Origin: Clostridiaceae bacterium
GTDB taxonomy: Bacteria; Bacillota; Clostridia; DSM-8532
Assembly: GCA_012520855.1 (NCBI GenBank)
Contig: JAAYNO010000170.1
Span: 1-33,061 of the forward strand
DNA: 33,061 nt
Direction: 5' to 3'
The position numbers and the translations under genes were made by a program. The notes under the pieces were generated by a model. The model searched no databases, was not told the DNA's origin, and was given only the letters and a program-made list of their open reading frames with translations. Each line of letters opens with the position of its first letter. Position 1 is the first letter of the stretch. Shown here one piece after another: positions 26,059 through 33,061 of the stretch.

Positions 26059-26087
26059 CGTATTTGTGCTCTGACGCACAAAATACG
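26059..26087 (+). promoter_or_regulatory. Leader hairpin before rpsL
   Basis: CGTATTTGTGC (26059-26069) pairs with GCACAAAATACG (26076-26087) with one bulged base. No T-run follows, so it is not a terminator. It may be a processing or translational-control structure between the L7Ae-like gene and rpsL. Confidence 0.4.
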
Positions 26088-26159
26088 CTGAGTATTTATG
26101 CGATGACGCGCATGAAATGCGTTATCTATAGATATTTTGGTCAAGGAGGTGAAAAATGA

Positions 26160-26573
26160 ATGCCAACATTTAACCAGTTGGTCAAAAAGAGCAGAGAGAA
26201 AGTTTTGTACAAATCCAATTCACCGGCTCTTCAGTTAGGGCTGAATACTCTGAAGAAGAGAACTATTGAATTGAACTCTCCCCAAAAGAGAGGCGTATGT
26301 ACAGTTGTTAAAACTGTAACTCCCAAAAAACCTAACTCAGCTCTTCGTAAGGTTGCAAGGGTGCGCTTGACGAACGGTATCGAAGTGACCGCATACATCC
26401 CCGGTATCGGACACAATCTGCAGGAACACAGCGTTGTTCTGATAAGAGGTGGTCGTGTAAAGGATCTTCCTGGTGTGAGATATCACATCGTTCGCGGAAC
26501 ACTGGATACAGCAGGTGTAGCCAACCGCAAACAAGGCCGTTCGAAGTATGGCGCGAAACGCGCAAAGAAATAG
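26160..26573 (+). CDS. rpsL: 30S ribosomal protein S12
   Basis: S12 sits at the decoding centre and is the site of streptomycin resistance mutations. The 137 residues contain [20 protein letters not shown] with the sensitive-type lysine and [18 protein letters not shown] with the other resistance-prone loop intact, so the protein looks streptomycin-sensitive by these positions. AAGGAGGTG lies nine bases before the ATG. An out-of-frame ATG four bases earlier opens a five-codon ORF. It is followed by a 172-base structured gap and rpsG. Confidence 0.99.
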   Translation: MPTFNQLVKKSREKVLYKSNSPALQLGLNTLKKRTIELNSPQKRGVCTVVKTVTPKKPNSALRKVARVRLTNGIEVTAYIPGIGHNLQEHSVVLIRGGRVKDLPGVRYHIVRGTLDTAGVANRKQGRSKYGAKRAKK

Positions 26574-26745
26574 CAGACTATCTGAAAGAATCTGCTTGAC
26601 AATTGAACAGGACGAATCAACGTGCCGGACGTTGTTATCATATAGATTTTAACGTTTTGCACTGACGAACCCGAGAAAATCGGGCCGAGTACCTGTGATA
26701 CCGGGTTATCATACCCGCAGTTATCATGCAAAGGAGGGAAGAAAA
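26574..26745 (+). other. Structured rpsL-rpsG intercistronic region
   Basis: No gene is seen in these 172 bases. Several short hairpins can form: AACGT-gccgg-ACGTT, CCCGA-gaaaa-TCGGG and CGGGT-tatcat-ACCCG, close together. In E. coli the S12-S7 gap holds the S7 autoregulatory site; this may be the equivalent, but no specific 16S rRNA mimicry was shown. A TTGACA at about 26597 has no matching -10. Confidence 0.4.
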
Positions 26746-27216
26746 GTGCCAAGAAGAGGACATACACCTAAAAGGGATGTTTTAGCCGATCCTATTTACA
26801 ATGATAAGACAGTTTCAAGGCTTATCAATACTATCATGCTGGATGGCAAAAAAGGTATTGCCCAAAAAATATGTTATGGTGCCTTCGATATAATCAGGGA
26901 GAAGACAGGAAAAAATCCCCTTGAAGTATTTGAAGAGGCAATGAATAACATTATGCCCGTACTTGAGGTCAAGGCCAGAAGAGTCGGCGGCGCAACATAT
27001 CAGGTACCTATGGAAGTAAGACCTGAAAGAAGGCAAGCTCTTGGGCTGCGCTGGCTTGTAGGCTATGCCAGAAAAAGAAGCGAACGCACCATGAGGGAAA
27101 GACTTGCAGCAGAAATATTGGATGCAACAAACAATCTTGGAGCGGCCGTCAAGAAAAAAGACGACACACACAAGATGGCAGAGGCCAACAAGGCGTTTGC
27201 TCACTACAGGTGGTAA
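26746..27216 (+). CDS. rpsG: 30S ribosomal protein S7
   Basis: S7 is a primary 16S rRNA-binding protein that nucleates the 30S head. The 156 residues match the usual length: [18 protein letters not shown] at the start, [20 protein letters not shown] in the middle and AFAHYRW at the end. The start is GTG at 26746 behind AAAGGAGGG; the frame is open further upstream to 26695, but that extension runs through the intercistronic hairpins. fusA follows after 46 bases. Confidence 0.99.
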   Translation: MPRRGHTPKRDVLADPIYNDKTVSRLINTIMLDGKKGIAQKICYGAFDIIREKTGKNPLEVFEEAMNNIMPVLEVKARRVGGATYQVPMEVRPERRQALGLRWLVGYARKRSERTMRERLAAEILDATNNLGAAVKKKDDTHKMAEANKAFAHYRW

Positions 27217-27262
27217 TATATCGCAGTAAACATCGCACCAATACATCGGAAGGAGGGTATCG

Positions 27263-29344
27263 ATGCCCAGAGATTTCAGCCTGGAGAATACACGAAACAT
27301 CGGTATTATGGCACACATCGACGCAGGCAAAACTACCACCACTGAAAGAATATTGTTCTATACCGGACGCACCTATAAAATCGGCGAAACTCACGAAGGT
27401 TCTGCTACTATGGACTGGATGGAGCAGGAGCAGGAAAGAGGTATCACCATAACTTCTGCTGCGACAACCGCCCAATGGAAAGATTGCCGGATCAATATAA
27501 TAGACACACCCGGACATGTTGACTTCACTGTCGAAGTTGAGCGTTCCTTACGTGTACTTGACGGTTCGGTCACGCTTTTCTGTGCAAAAGGCGGAGTGGA
27601 GCCCCAGTCGGAAACTGTTTGGAGACAAGCTGACAAATATGGTGTGCCCCGCATTGCATATATCAACAAAATGGATATAATGGGCGCTGACTTCTTCAAC
27701 TGCATCAAGATGATGAAGGAAAGGCTGCAAGCCAATGCGATTCCGATCCAGCTGCCCATAGGCAAGGAAGATCATTTTCAAGGAATAATCGACCTTGTTA
27801 AAAACAAAGCATACTATTACAGAGATAATCTCGGAAAGCAAATCGATGAAGCCGAAATCCCAAAGGATATGAAGGCACAGGTCGAAGAATCAAGATTTAA
27901 AATGATCGAAGCCATCGCCGAGCTTAACGAGGATCTTTTAACCAAGTACCTTGATGGAGAAGAGCTTACTGAAGACGAGCTTAAAGCCGGAATAAGAAAA
28001 GCTACCATTGCCACTAAGATCATACCCGTGACCTGTGGTTCTTCATACAAGAACAAAGGTGTTCAAAAGCTGCTTGACTGTGTGGTGGACTATTTGCCGT
28101 CACCGTTGGATATACCTGATATAACAGGTATAAAGATGGATACCGGGGAACCAGATTCCAGGCCTGCTGCGGATGATGCACCGTTTTCAGCGCTTGCTTT
28201 TAAGATCGTGACCGATCCGTTCATCGGAAGGCTCTCATACTTCCGCGTTTATTCCGGAACATTGAGCTCAGGCTCCTATGTCCTTAACTCAACGAAGAAC
28301 AAGCGTGAGAGAATTGGACGTATTCTGATGATGCATGCAAATGATCGCAAGGATACTGATATGGTTTATTCAGGCGATATTGCTGCCGCTGTGGGTTTAA
28401 AGTTCACCACAGCCGGCGATACCTTGTGTGACGAGAAACATCCAATCATACTGGAATCCATGGAATTTCCGGAGCCGGTCATCAATATAGCTATCGAGCC
28501 GAAGACAAAAGCCGGGCAGGAAAAAATGGGTATCGCTCTGCAAAAGCTGGCTGAGGAAGATCCCACATTCAGGGTTTACACCGATCAGGAAACAGGGCAG
28601 ACCATTATAGCCGGTATGGGGGAATTGCATCTTGAAATCATCGTTGACCGTTTATTGAGAGAGTTCAAGGTAGAAGCTAATGTGGGCAAACCCCAGGTTT
28701 CTTATAAAGAAACAATACGCAAGGCTGTTAAGGCTGAGGGCAAATTTGTACGACAGTCAGGCGGAAAAGGGCAATATGGACACTGTGTTATTGAGGTCGA
28801 GCCCCTTGAAGCCGGCAAAGGCTATGAATTTGTTAATAAAATTATTGGCGGTGTTGTTCCAAAGGAATATATACCATCGATTGACAGCGGTATTCGGGAT
28901 GCCATGAACAGCGGCGTAATAGCGGGTTATCAGGTTTTAGACATTAAGGTGACTCTGGTTGATGGGTCATACCATGAAGTTGATTCATCAGAAATGGCAT
29001 TTAAGGTTGCCGGTTCCATGGCTTTCAAAGAAGCCATGAGAAAGGCAGATCCTGTACTTCTCGAACCTATTATGAAGGTTGATATCACAACACCCGAAGA
29101 ATATACGGGTGATGTTATAGGAGACTTGAATTCCCGTCGTGCCAGAATTGAGGGAATGGACGCAATACCAGGAGCACAAAACATTCATGCTTTTGTTCCT
29201 CTGTCCGAAATGTTCGGATATGCTACCTCTCTTCGTTCCAGCACACAAGGACGCGCCGTATATACTATGCAGCCGTCACATTATGCTCAGGTTCCAAAGA
29301 ATATGCAGGAGCAAATCGCAGAAGGCAAAAAGCCAAATGCATAA
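27263..29344 (+). CDS. fusA: Elongation factor G
   Basis: EF-G is the GTPase that drives translocation of tRNA and mRNA on the ribosome. The 693 residues have G1 AHIDAGKTT (17-25), the switch [11 protein letters not shown]3 DTPGH, G4 NKMD, and domains II-V ending in the AEGKKPNA tail. It has the standard EF-G length, the GTPase motifs are intact, and the gene stands in the str position, so it is the main EF-G and not a tetracycline-resistance-like relative. GGAAGGAGGG precedes the ATG. Confidence 0.99.
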   Translation: MPRDFSLENTRNIGIMAHIDAGKTTTTERILFYTGRTYKIGETHEGSATMDWMEQEQERGITITSAATTAQWKDCRINIIDTPGHVDFTVEVERSLRVLDGSVTLFCAKGGVEPQSETVWRQADKYGVPRIAYINKMDIMGADFFNCIKMMKERLQANAIPIQLPIGKEDHFQGIIDLVKNKAYYYRDNLGKQIDEAEIPKDMKAQVEESRFKMIEAIAELNEDLLTKYLDGEELTEDELKAGIRKATIATKIIPVTCGSSYKNKGVQKLLDCVVDYLPSPLDIPDITGIKMDTGEPDSRPAADDAPFSALAFKIVTDPFIGRLSYFRVYSGTLSSGSYVLNSTKNKRERIGRILMMHANDRKDTDMVYSGDIAAAVGLKFTTAGDTLCDEKHPIILESMEFPEPVINIAIEPKTKAGQEKMGIALQKLAEEDPTFRVYTDQETGQTIIAGMGELHLEIIVDRLLREFKVEANVGKPQVSYKETIRKAVKAEGKFVRQSGGKGQYGHCVIEVEPLEAGKGYEFVNKIIGGVVPKEYIPSIDSGIRDAMNSGVIAGYQVLDIKVTLVDGSYHEVDSSEMAFKVAGSMAFKEAMRKADPVLLEPIMKVDITTPEEYTGDVIGDLNSRRARIEGMDAIPGAQNIHAFVPLSEMFGYATSLRSSTQGRAVYTMQPSHYAQVPKNMQEQIAEGKKPNA

Positions 29345-29350
29345 TAAATC

Positions 29351-29378
29351 AACAAGTCAGACATCCGTCGGACTTGTT
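29351..29378. promoter_or_regulatory. Hairpin between fusA and tuf
   Basis: AACAAGTC (29351-29358) and GACTTGTT (29371-29378), with inner GAC-atcc-GTC, form a stem right after the fusA stop. CATATAAAA follows instead of a T-run, so termination is probably partial at most. Confidence 0.45.
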
Positions 29379-29396
29379 CATATAAAACAGATACTA

Positions 29397-29425
29397 TTGA
29401 TTTAAATAATTAATAATTGTATAAT
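29397..29425 (+). promoter_or_regulatory. tuf promoter
   Basis: TTGATT (29397-29402), a 17-base spacer and a perfect TATAAT (29420-29425). It gives tuf its own transcript besides read-through from fusA. A palindrome TTTGAATCA-TCAG-TGATTCAAA (29426-29447) lies over the predicted start point. Confidence 0.8.
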
Positions 29426-29466
29426 TTTGAATCATCAGTGATTCAAATGAAGGAGGTTTATTCCAA

Positions 29467-30672
29467 ATGGCAAAGGCTAAATTTGAACGTACAAAGCCCC
29501 ATGTAAACATCGGTACAATTGGTCACGTTGACCATGGTAAGACATCTCTTACCGCTGCAATTACCAAAGTACTTGCTTTAGGAGATCCTAACATTCAGAT
29601 TAAAGACTACGCTGCAATTGACTCAGCCCCAGAGGAAAAAGAAAGAGGTATTACCATTAACACATCCCATGTTGAGTATGAGACAGCTAATCGTCACTAT
29701 GCTCACGTGGACTGCCCTGGCCATGCTGACTATGTTAAGAACATGATCACTGGTGCAGCTCAGATGGATGGCGCTATCCTCGTTGTTTCCGCAGCTGACG
29801 GACCTATGCCTCAAACTCGCGAGCATATTCTTCTTTCCCGTCAGGTTGGTGTTCCCAGTATCGTAGTATTTCTCAACAAGTGCGATATGGTTGATGATGA
29901 AGAGCTGATCGAATTGGTTGAAATGGAACTCAGAGAGCTACTTAACGAATGGGAATTCCCTGGTGATGATACACCTTTCATCAAAGGGTCTGCTCTTGAA
30001 GTTCTTGAATGCGATTCCAAGGATCCTAACGCTCCTGAATATGCTTGTATTCATGAGCTTATGAAGGCTGTTGACGAGTATATTCCTACACCTGCACGTC
30101 CTACAGATCTTCCTTTCCTTATGCCTGTTGAGGACGTTTTCACGATCACAGGCCGCGGAACTGTTGCTACAGGCAGAGTTGAAAGAGGAACAGTTAAAGT
30201 TGGAGATGAAGTTGAGATCGTAGGTTTGATGGATGAAGCCAGAAAGACCGTAGTTACCGGTGTTGAAATGTTCCGTAAGATTCTTGATTCTGCTGTTGCA
30301 GGTGATAACATCGGTGCTCTGCTCCGTGGTGTTCAAAGAACTGAAATCGAAAGAGGACAGGTTCTTGCAAAGCCCGGTTCAATCACTCCTCATACAAAGT
30401 TCACCGCACAGGTTTACGTTCTGACAGCTTCTGAAGGCGGCCGTTCAAAGCCCTTCTTCTCAGGCTACAGACCGCAGTTCTATTTCAGGACCACCGACGT
30501 TACCGGGAACATTAAGCTTCCTGATGGCGTGGAAATGTGTATGCCTGGTGACCACGTAACTATGGAGATCGAGCTTATTACTCCAATCGCCATGGAAAAG
30601 GGTCTCAGACTTGCTATCCGTGAAGGCGGCAGAACTGTAGGTTCAGGCGCGGTTGTTGATATTATTGCTTAA
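29467..30672 (+). CDS. tuf: Elongation factor Tu
   Basis: EF-Tu carries aminoacyl-tRNA to the ribosome as a GTP complex. The 401 residues show G1 GHVDHGKT (19-26), switch [14 protein letters not shown]3 DCPGHADY, G4 NKCD and the domain II-III sequence through [14 protein letters not shown]. Length is normal for Clostridia. AAGGAGG precedes the ATG. The gene uses more U-ending codons such as GTT, GCT and CCT than its neighbours, consistent with very high expression. Confidence 0.99.
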   Translation: MAKAKFERTKPHVNIGTIGHVDHGKTSLTAAITKVLALGDPNIQIKDYAAIDSAPEEKERGITINTSHVEYETANRHYAHVDCPGHADYVKNMITGAAQMDGAILVVSAADGPMPQTREHILLSRQVGVPSIVVFLNKCDMVDDEELIELVEMELRELLNEWEFPGDDTPFIKGSALEVLECDSKDPNAPEYACIHELMKAVDEYIPTPARPTDLPFLMPVEDVFTITGRGTVATGRVERGTVKVGDEVEIVGLMDEARKTVVTGVEMFRKILDSAVAGDNIGALLRGVQRTEIERGQVLAKPGSITPHTKFTAQVYVLTASEGGRSKPFFSGYRPQFYFRTTDVTGNIKLPDGVEMCMPGDHVTMEIELITPIAMEKGLRLAIREGGRTVGSGAVVDIIA

Positions 30673-30700
30673 TATGAGCTAAATACAACTAAAATATCTA

Positions 30701-30731
30701 AAAGGGCTTTCTGTTAAGAGAGTCCTTTTTT
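30701..30731 (+). terminator. Terminator after tuf
   Basis: AAAGGGCTTTCT and AGAGAGTCCTTT form a 12-bp stem (two G-U pairs) on loop GTTA, running into TTTTTT. It ends the str cluster transcript. Confidence 0.88.
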
Positions 30732-30753
30732 GCTTTACTGGTAAAAGAAACAA

Positions 30754-30782
30754 TTGAAAAGTATGATGGTCATCAGTATAAT
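30754..30782 (+). promoter_or_regulatory. lon promoter
   Basis: TTGAAA (30754-30759), 17 bases and a perfect TATAAT (30777-30782). No CIRCE or clear CtsR site was seen next to it. Confidence 0.75.
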
Positions 30783-30862
30783 AAAGATGCTTTCACCAAG
30801 CAGGAATTGCTGTTGACACCTTAGACCTTAAAAGGCATTGGAGTATGAAAGGATGAATAAAT

Positions 30863-33061
30863 ATGCCTAGAACAACAAAAACTGCACAAGCCTACAGCAT
30901 ACCCATGCTGCCGTTAAGGGGGATCGTGGTTTACCCACATATGATACTGCATTTTGATGTAGGCCGTGTTAAATCTATAAAAGCAATAGAAGCAGCTATG
31001 CTGAATGACCAAAGGATCTTTCTCACCGCGCAGAAGGATCCTAATATTGATGATCCATCATTTGATGAGATCAATACGTTTGGAACCATTGCGCATATAA
31101 AACAGCTATTAAGGCTGCCCGGTGATACCATAAGGGTTCTTGTCGAAGGTATGATAAGAGCTAAAGTAACCAAATTTATTGACAGTGAACCTTTTCATAT
31201 AGTTGAAGTACAAGAGGTGAAAAAACGTTCACTTAAAAGCAGTAAACCGGATATACAAGCACTTTCAAGACAGGTTATCGAATATTTCGAGAAATATGCT
31301 AAGCTATCGGGGAAAATATCACCGGATGCTACCATGTTGATTACTAATATTGACGATTTGGCAAGGCTTCCTGATTTGATTGCAGCAAATCTCGGGATCT
31401 CAATTGAATTAAAGCAGGTCATTCTGGAAGAGATATCACCCAAAAAGCGTCTTGAAAAGCTTCTTGATATTCTTGCAAAGGAAAATGAGATTCTTGAAAT
31501 AGAGAAAAGCATCACGACAAAAGTTCGCCAGCAAATAGACAAGAATCAAAAGGAGTATTACCTTCGTGAGCAAATCAAGGCTATACAAAAAGAGCTTGGT
31601 GATTATCAGGATGTTACGACAGAAGTCGACGAATACAAGGAAAGAATCGAAGAGGCAAATCTTCCTGATGAAGTAAAAGCAAAAGCCCTGAAAGAACTGC
31701 AAAGATTATCCCGTATGCATTCCACTTCTGCAGAAAGCGGCGTTATACGAACTTATCTGGATATAATTCTGGATCTGCCATGGAAAAACAAAACTGAAGA
31801 ACGGCTTGATATCAGTTTTGCCCAGGAGATCCTTGACAGGGATCATTATGGTCTTGATAAGGTAAAAGAAAGAATTCTTGAATATCTGGCAGTAAGAAAA
31901 ATGAAAAATGGCCTCCACGGCCCCATACTATGTTTCGTGGGACCTCCCGGCGTAGGCAAGACATCTATAGCCAAATCCATAGCTGAAGCCCTTAACCGCA
32001 ATTATGTGCGAATGTCATTGGGAGGGGTAAGGGATGAGGCTGAAATCAGAGGACACAGAAGAACCTATGTGGGGTCCATGCCAGGCCGCATTATAAATGC
32101 TCTGAGACAGGCAGGATCGGCAAATCCGTTGATCCTGCTCGATGAAATAGATAAGATGTCCAATGATTTCAAGGGTGATCCTGCTTCAGCAATGCTTGAG
32201 GTACTGGACACAGAGCAGAATAAGGATTTCAGAGATCATTACCTGGAACTGCCATTTAATTTGTCAGATGTTATGTTCATTACAACAGCAAACTATAAGG
32301 AAGCCATTCCAAGACCTCTGCTGGACAGGATGGAGGTTATTGATATCTCCGGGTATACCGAGGAAGAAAAGCTAAATATAGCTTCCAAATATCTGGTTCC
32401 GAAACAACTAATGCTCCATGGTGTTGAATCTAAAGTTGTCCGGTTCAACGAACCGGCTCTGAGAGAGATTGTTGTTCATTATACCAGGGAAGCCGGGGTC
32501 AGAACACTTGAGAGGCAGATTGCCGCGGTAATACGAAAAGCGATAAAGAAGATCGTGACCGATGAAAAAGCATCGGTCAGTGTTACCAAAAACACTATCA
32601 AGGAATATCTGGGACCCAGAAAGTATTTGTATGACAAGGCAGCCGAAAAGGATGAGATTGGAATAGTCAGAGGCCTTGCCTGGACACCTGTTGGCGGGGA
32701 TACCATGCCTGTCGAGGTTAACATCATGCCCGGAGACGGGCAGCTTGAGCTCACAGGGCAATTAGGAGACGTAATGAAGGAGTCTGCACGTATAGCTCGA
32801 AGCTTTATTCGCTCTGTTGCAGAAGAATATGGGATCGACCATGATTTCCATAAGAAGTTTGATATCCATATCCATGTTCCTGAAGGCGCAATACCGAAGG
32901 ATGGGCCATCTGCGGGCATAACTCTTGCAACAGCGATTATTTCGGCCTTGACCGGGGTACCTGCCAGAAAGAATGTGGCCATGACAGGGGAAATAACGCT
33001 GCGCGGCAAGGTATTACCGATAGGCGGGCTTAAAGAAAAGGTCCTGGCAGCCCACAGAGCC
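30863..33061 (+). CDS. lon: ATP-dependent Lon protease, 3' end outside window
   Basis: Lon is a hexameric AAA+ serine protease that degrades misfolded and regulatory proteins. The first 733 residues are present and in frame to the last base. They include the N-terminal substrate domain ([15 protein letters not shown] at about 13-27), a coiled-coil middle, Walker A GPPGVGKT (360-367), Walker [10 protein letters not shown], and the protease domain with S683 in PKDGPSAG and K724 in GGLKEK, the catalytic dyad. About 70-80 residues are probably missing. There is no membrane segment, so it is the LonA type. AAAGGA precedes the ATG, and the gene has its own promoter. Confidence 0.97.
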   Translation, partial: MPRTTKTAQAYSIPMLPLRGIVVYPHMILHFDVGRVKSIKAIEAAMLNDQRIFLTAQKDPNIDDPSFDEINTFGTIAHIKQLLRLPGDTIRVLVEGMIRAKVTKFIDSEPFHIVEVQEVKKRSLKSSKPDIQALSRQVIEYFEKYAKLSGKISPDATMLITNIDDLARLPDLIAANLGISIELKQVILEEISPKKRLEKLLDILAKENEILEIEKSITTKVRQQIDKNQKEYYLREQIKAIQKELGDYQDVTTEVDEYKERIEEANLPDEVKAKALKELQRLSRMHSTSAESGVIRTYLDIILDLPWKNKTEERLDISFAQEILDRDHYGLDKVKERILEYLAVRKMKNGLHGPILCFVGPPGVGKTSIAKSIAEALNRNYVRMSLGGVRDEAEIRGHRRTYVGSMPGRIINALRQAGSANPLILLDEIDKMSNDFKGDPASAMLEVLDTEQNKDFRDHYLELPFNLSDVMFITTANYKEAIPRPLLDRMEVIDISGYTEEEKLNIASKYLVPKQLMLHGVESKVVRFNEPALREIVVHYTREAGVRTLERQIAAVIRKAIKKIVTDEKASVSVTKNTIKEYLGPRKYLYDKAAEKDEIGIVRGLAWTPVGGDTMPVEVNIMPGDGQLELTGQLGDVMKESARIARSFIRSVAEEYGIDHDFHKKFDIHIHVPEGAIPKDGPSAGITLATAIISALTGVPARKNVAMTGEITLRGKVLPIGGLKEKVLAAHRA

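Noticed and set aside
26597-26640. TTGACA promoter inside the rpsL-rpsG gap
   Set aside because: A perfect -35 word is present, but no -10 box stands at 16-19 bases.
26695-26745. N-terminal extension of rpsG from an upstream GTG
   Set aside because: S7 starts with MPRRG in all relatives I know, and AAAGGAGGG precedes the GTG at 26746.
26815-27342. 175-codon leftward ORF opposite rpsG and fusA
   Set aside because: It is a shadow of rpsG and fusA, runs through their ribosome binding sites, is rich in Cys and Ser, and has no promoter or ribosome binding site.

Overview
The window reads as about 33 kb of chromosome from a low-to-moderate GC anaerobic Firmicute of the class Clostridia. The evidence is a Gram-positive style CIRCE operator before groESL, a Gram-positive LexA box before uvrA, strong AGGAGG ribosome binding sites, TTGACA/TATAAT promoters with 17-base spacing, a Rex-type operator before a fused adhE, a flavodiiron protein, the three-gene anaerobic homocysteine cluster, and the L7Ae-rpsL-rpsG-fusA-tuf order. 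The genus cannot be fixed from the sequence; a saccharolytic cluster III or related Clostridium is my best guess. No phage, plasmid, CRISPR array, rRNA or tRNA gene was seen.

Layout. Bases 1-5100: uvrA with its own LexA-box promoter, an FprA flavodiiron protein, a short repeat element, and a leftward HD-domain phosphohydrolase. Bases 5100-9060: an operon of COG1900 (HcyBio), an NIL/ferredoxin protein and a UPF0280/ApbE-like protein, thought to fix sulfide into homocysteine; then a candidate leftward small RNA not explained by any gene, proB, and leftward hup. Bases 9130-12240: an unknown 205-residue protein, birA, a disordered basic protein and coaX. Bases 12350-17433: CIRCE-controlled groESL, then Rex-box-controlled adhE.

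Bases 17455-21258: an adenosylcobalamin riboswitch and terminator controlling a corrinoid ABC importer (binding lipoprotein, permease, ATPase) and a methyltransferase. Bases 21259-25588: a repeat-rich gap holding one miniature element inserted into another, then a GH94 disaccharide phosphorylase of the diacetylchitobiose type and a phosphohexomutase. Bases 25696-33061: the str ribosomal cluster (L7Ae-like, rpsL, rpsG, fusA, tuf) without rpoBC in front of it, then lon, cut by the window end.

The coding regions belong to known families. The less expected content lies in the gaps: a candidate sRNA with promoter and terminator (7500-7642), a nested miniature transposable element with a 9-bp target duplication (21263-21484), three Rex-like palindromes before adhE, several dispersed hairpin repeats, and a 205-residue protein with a possible ADP-ribosyltransferase-like layout.
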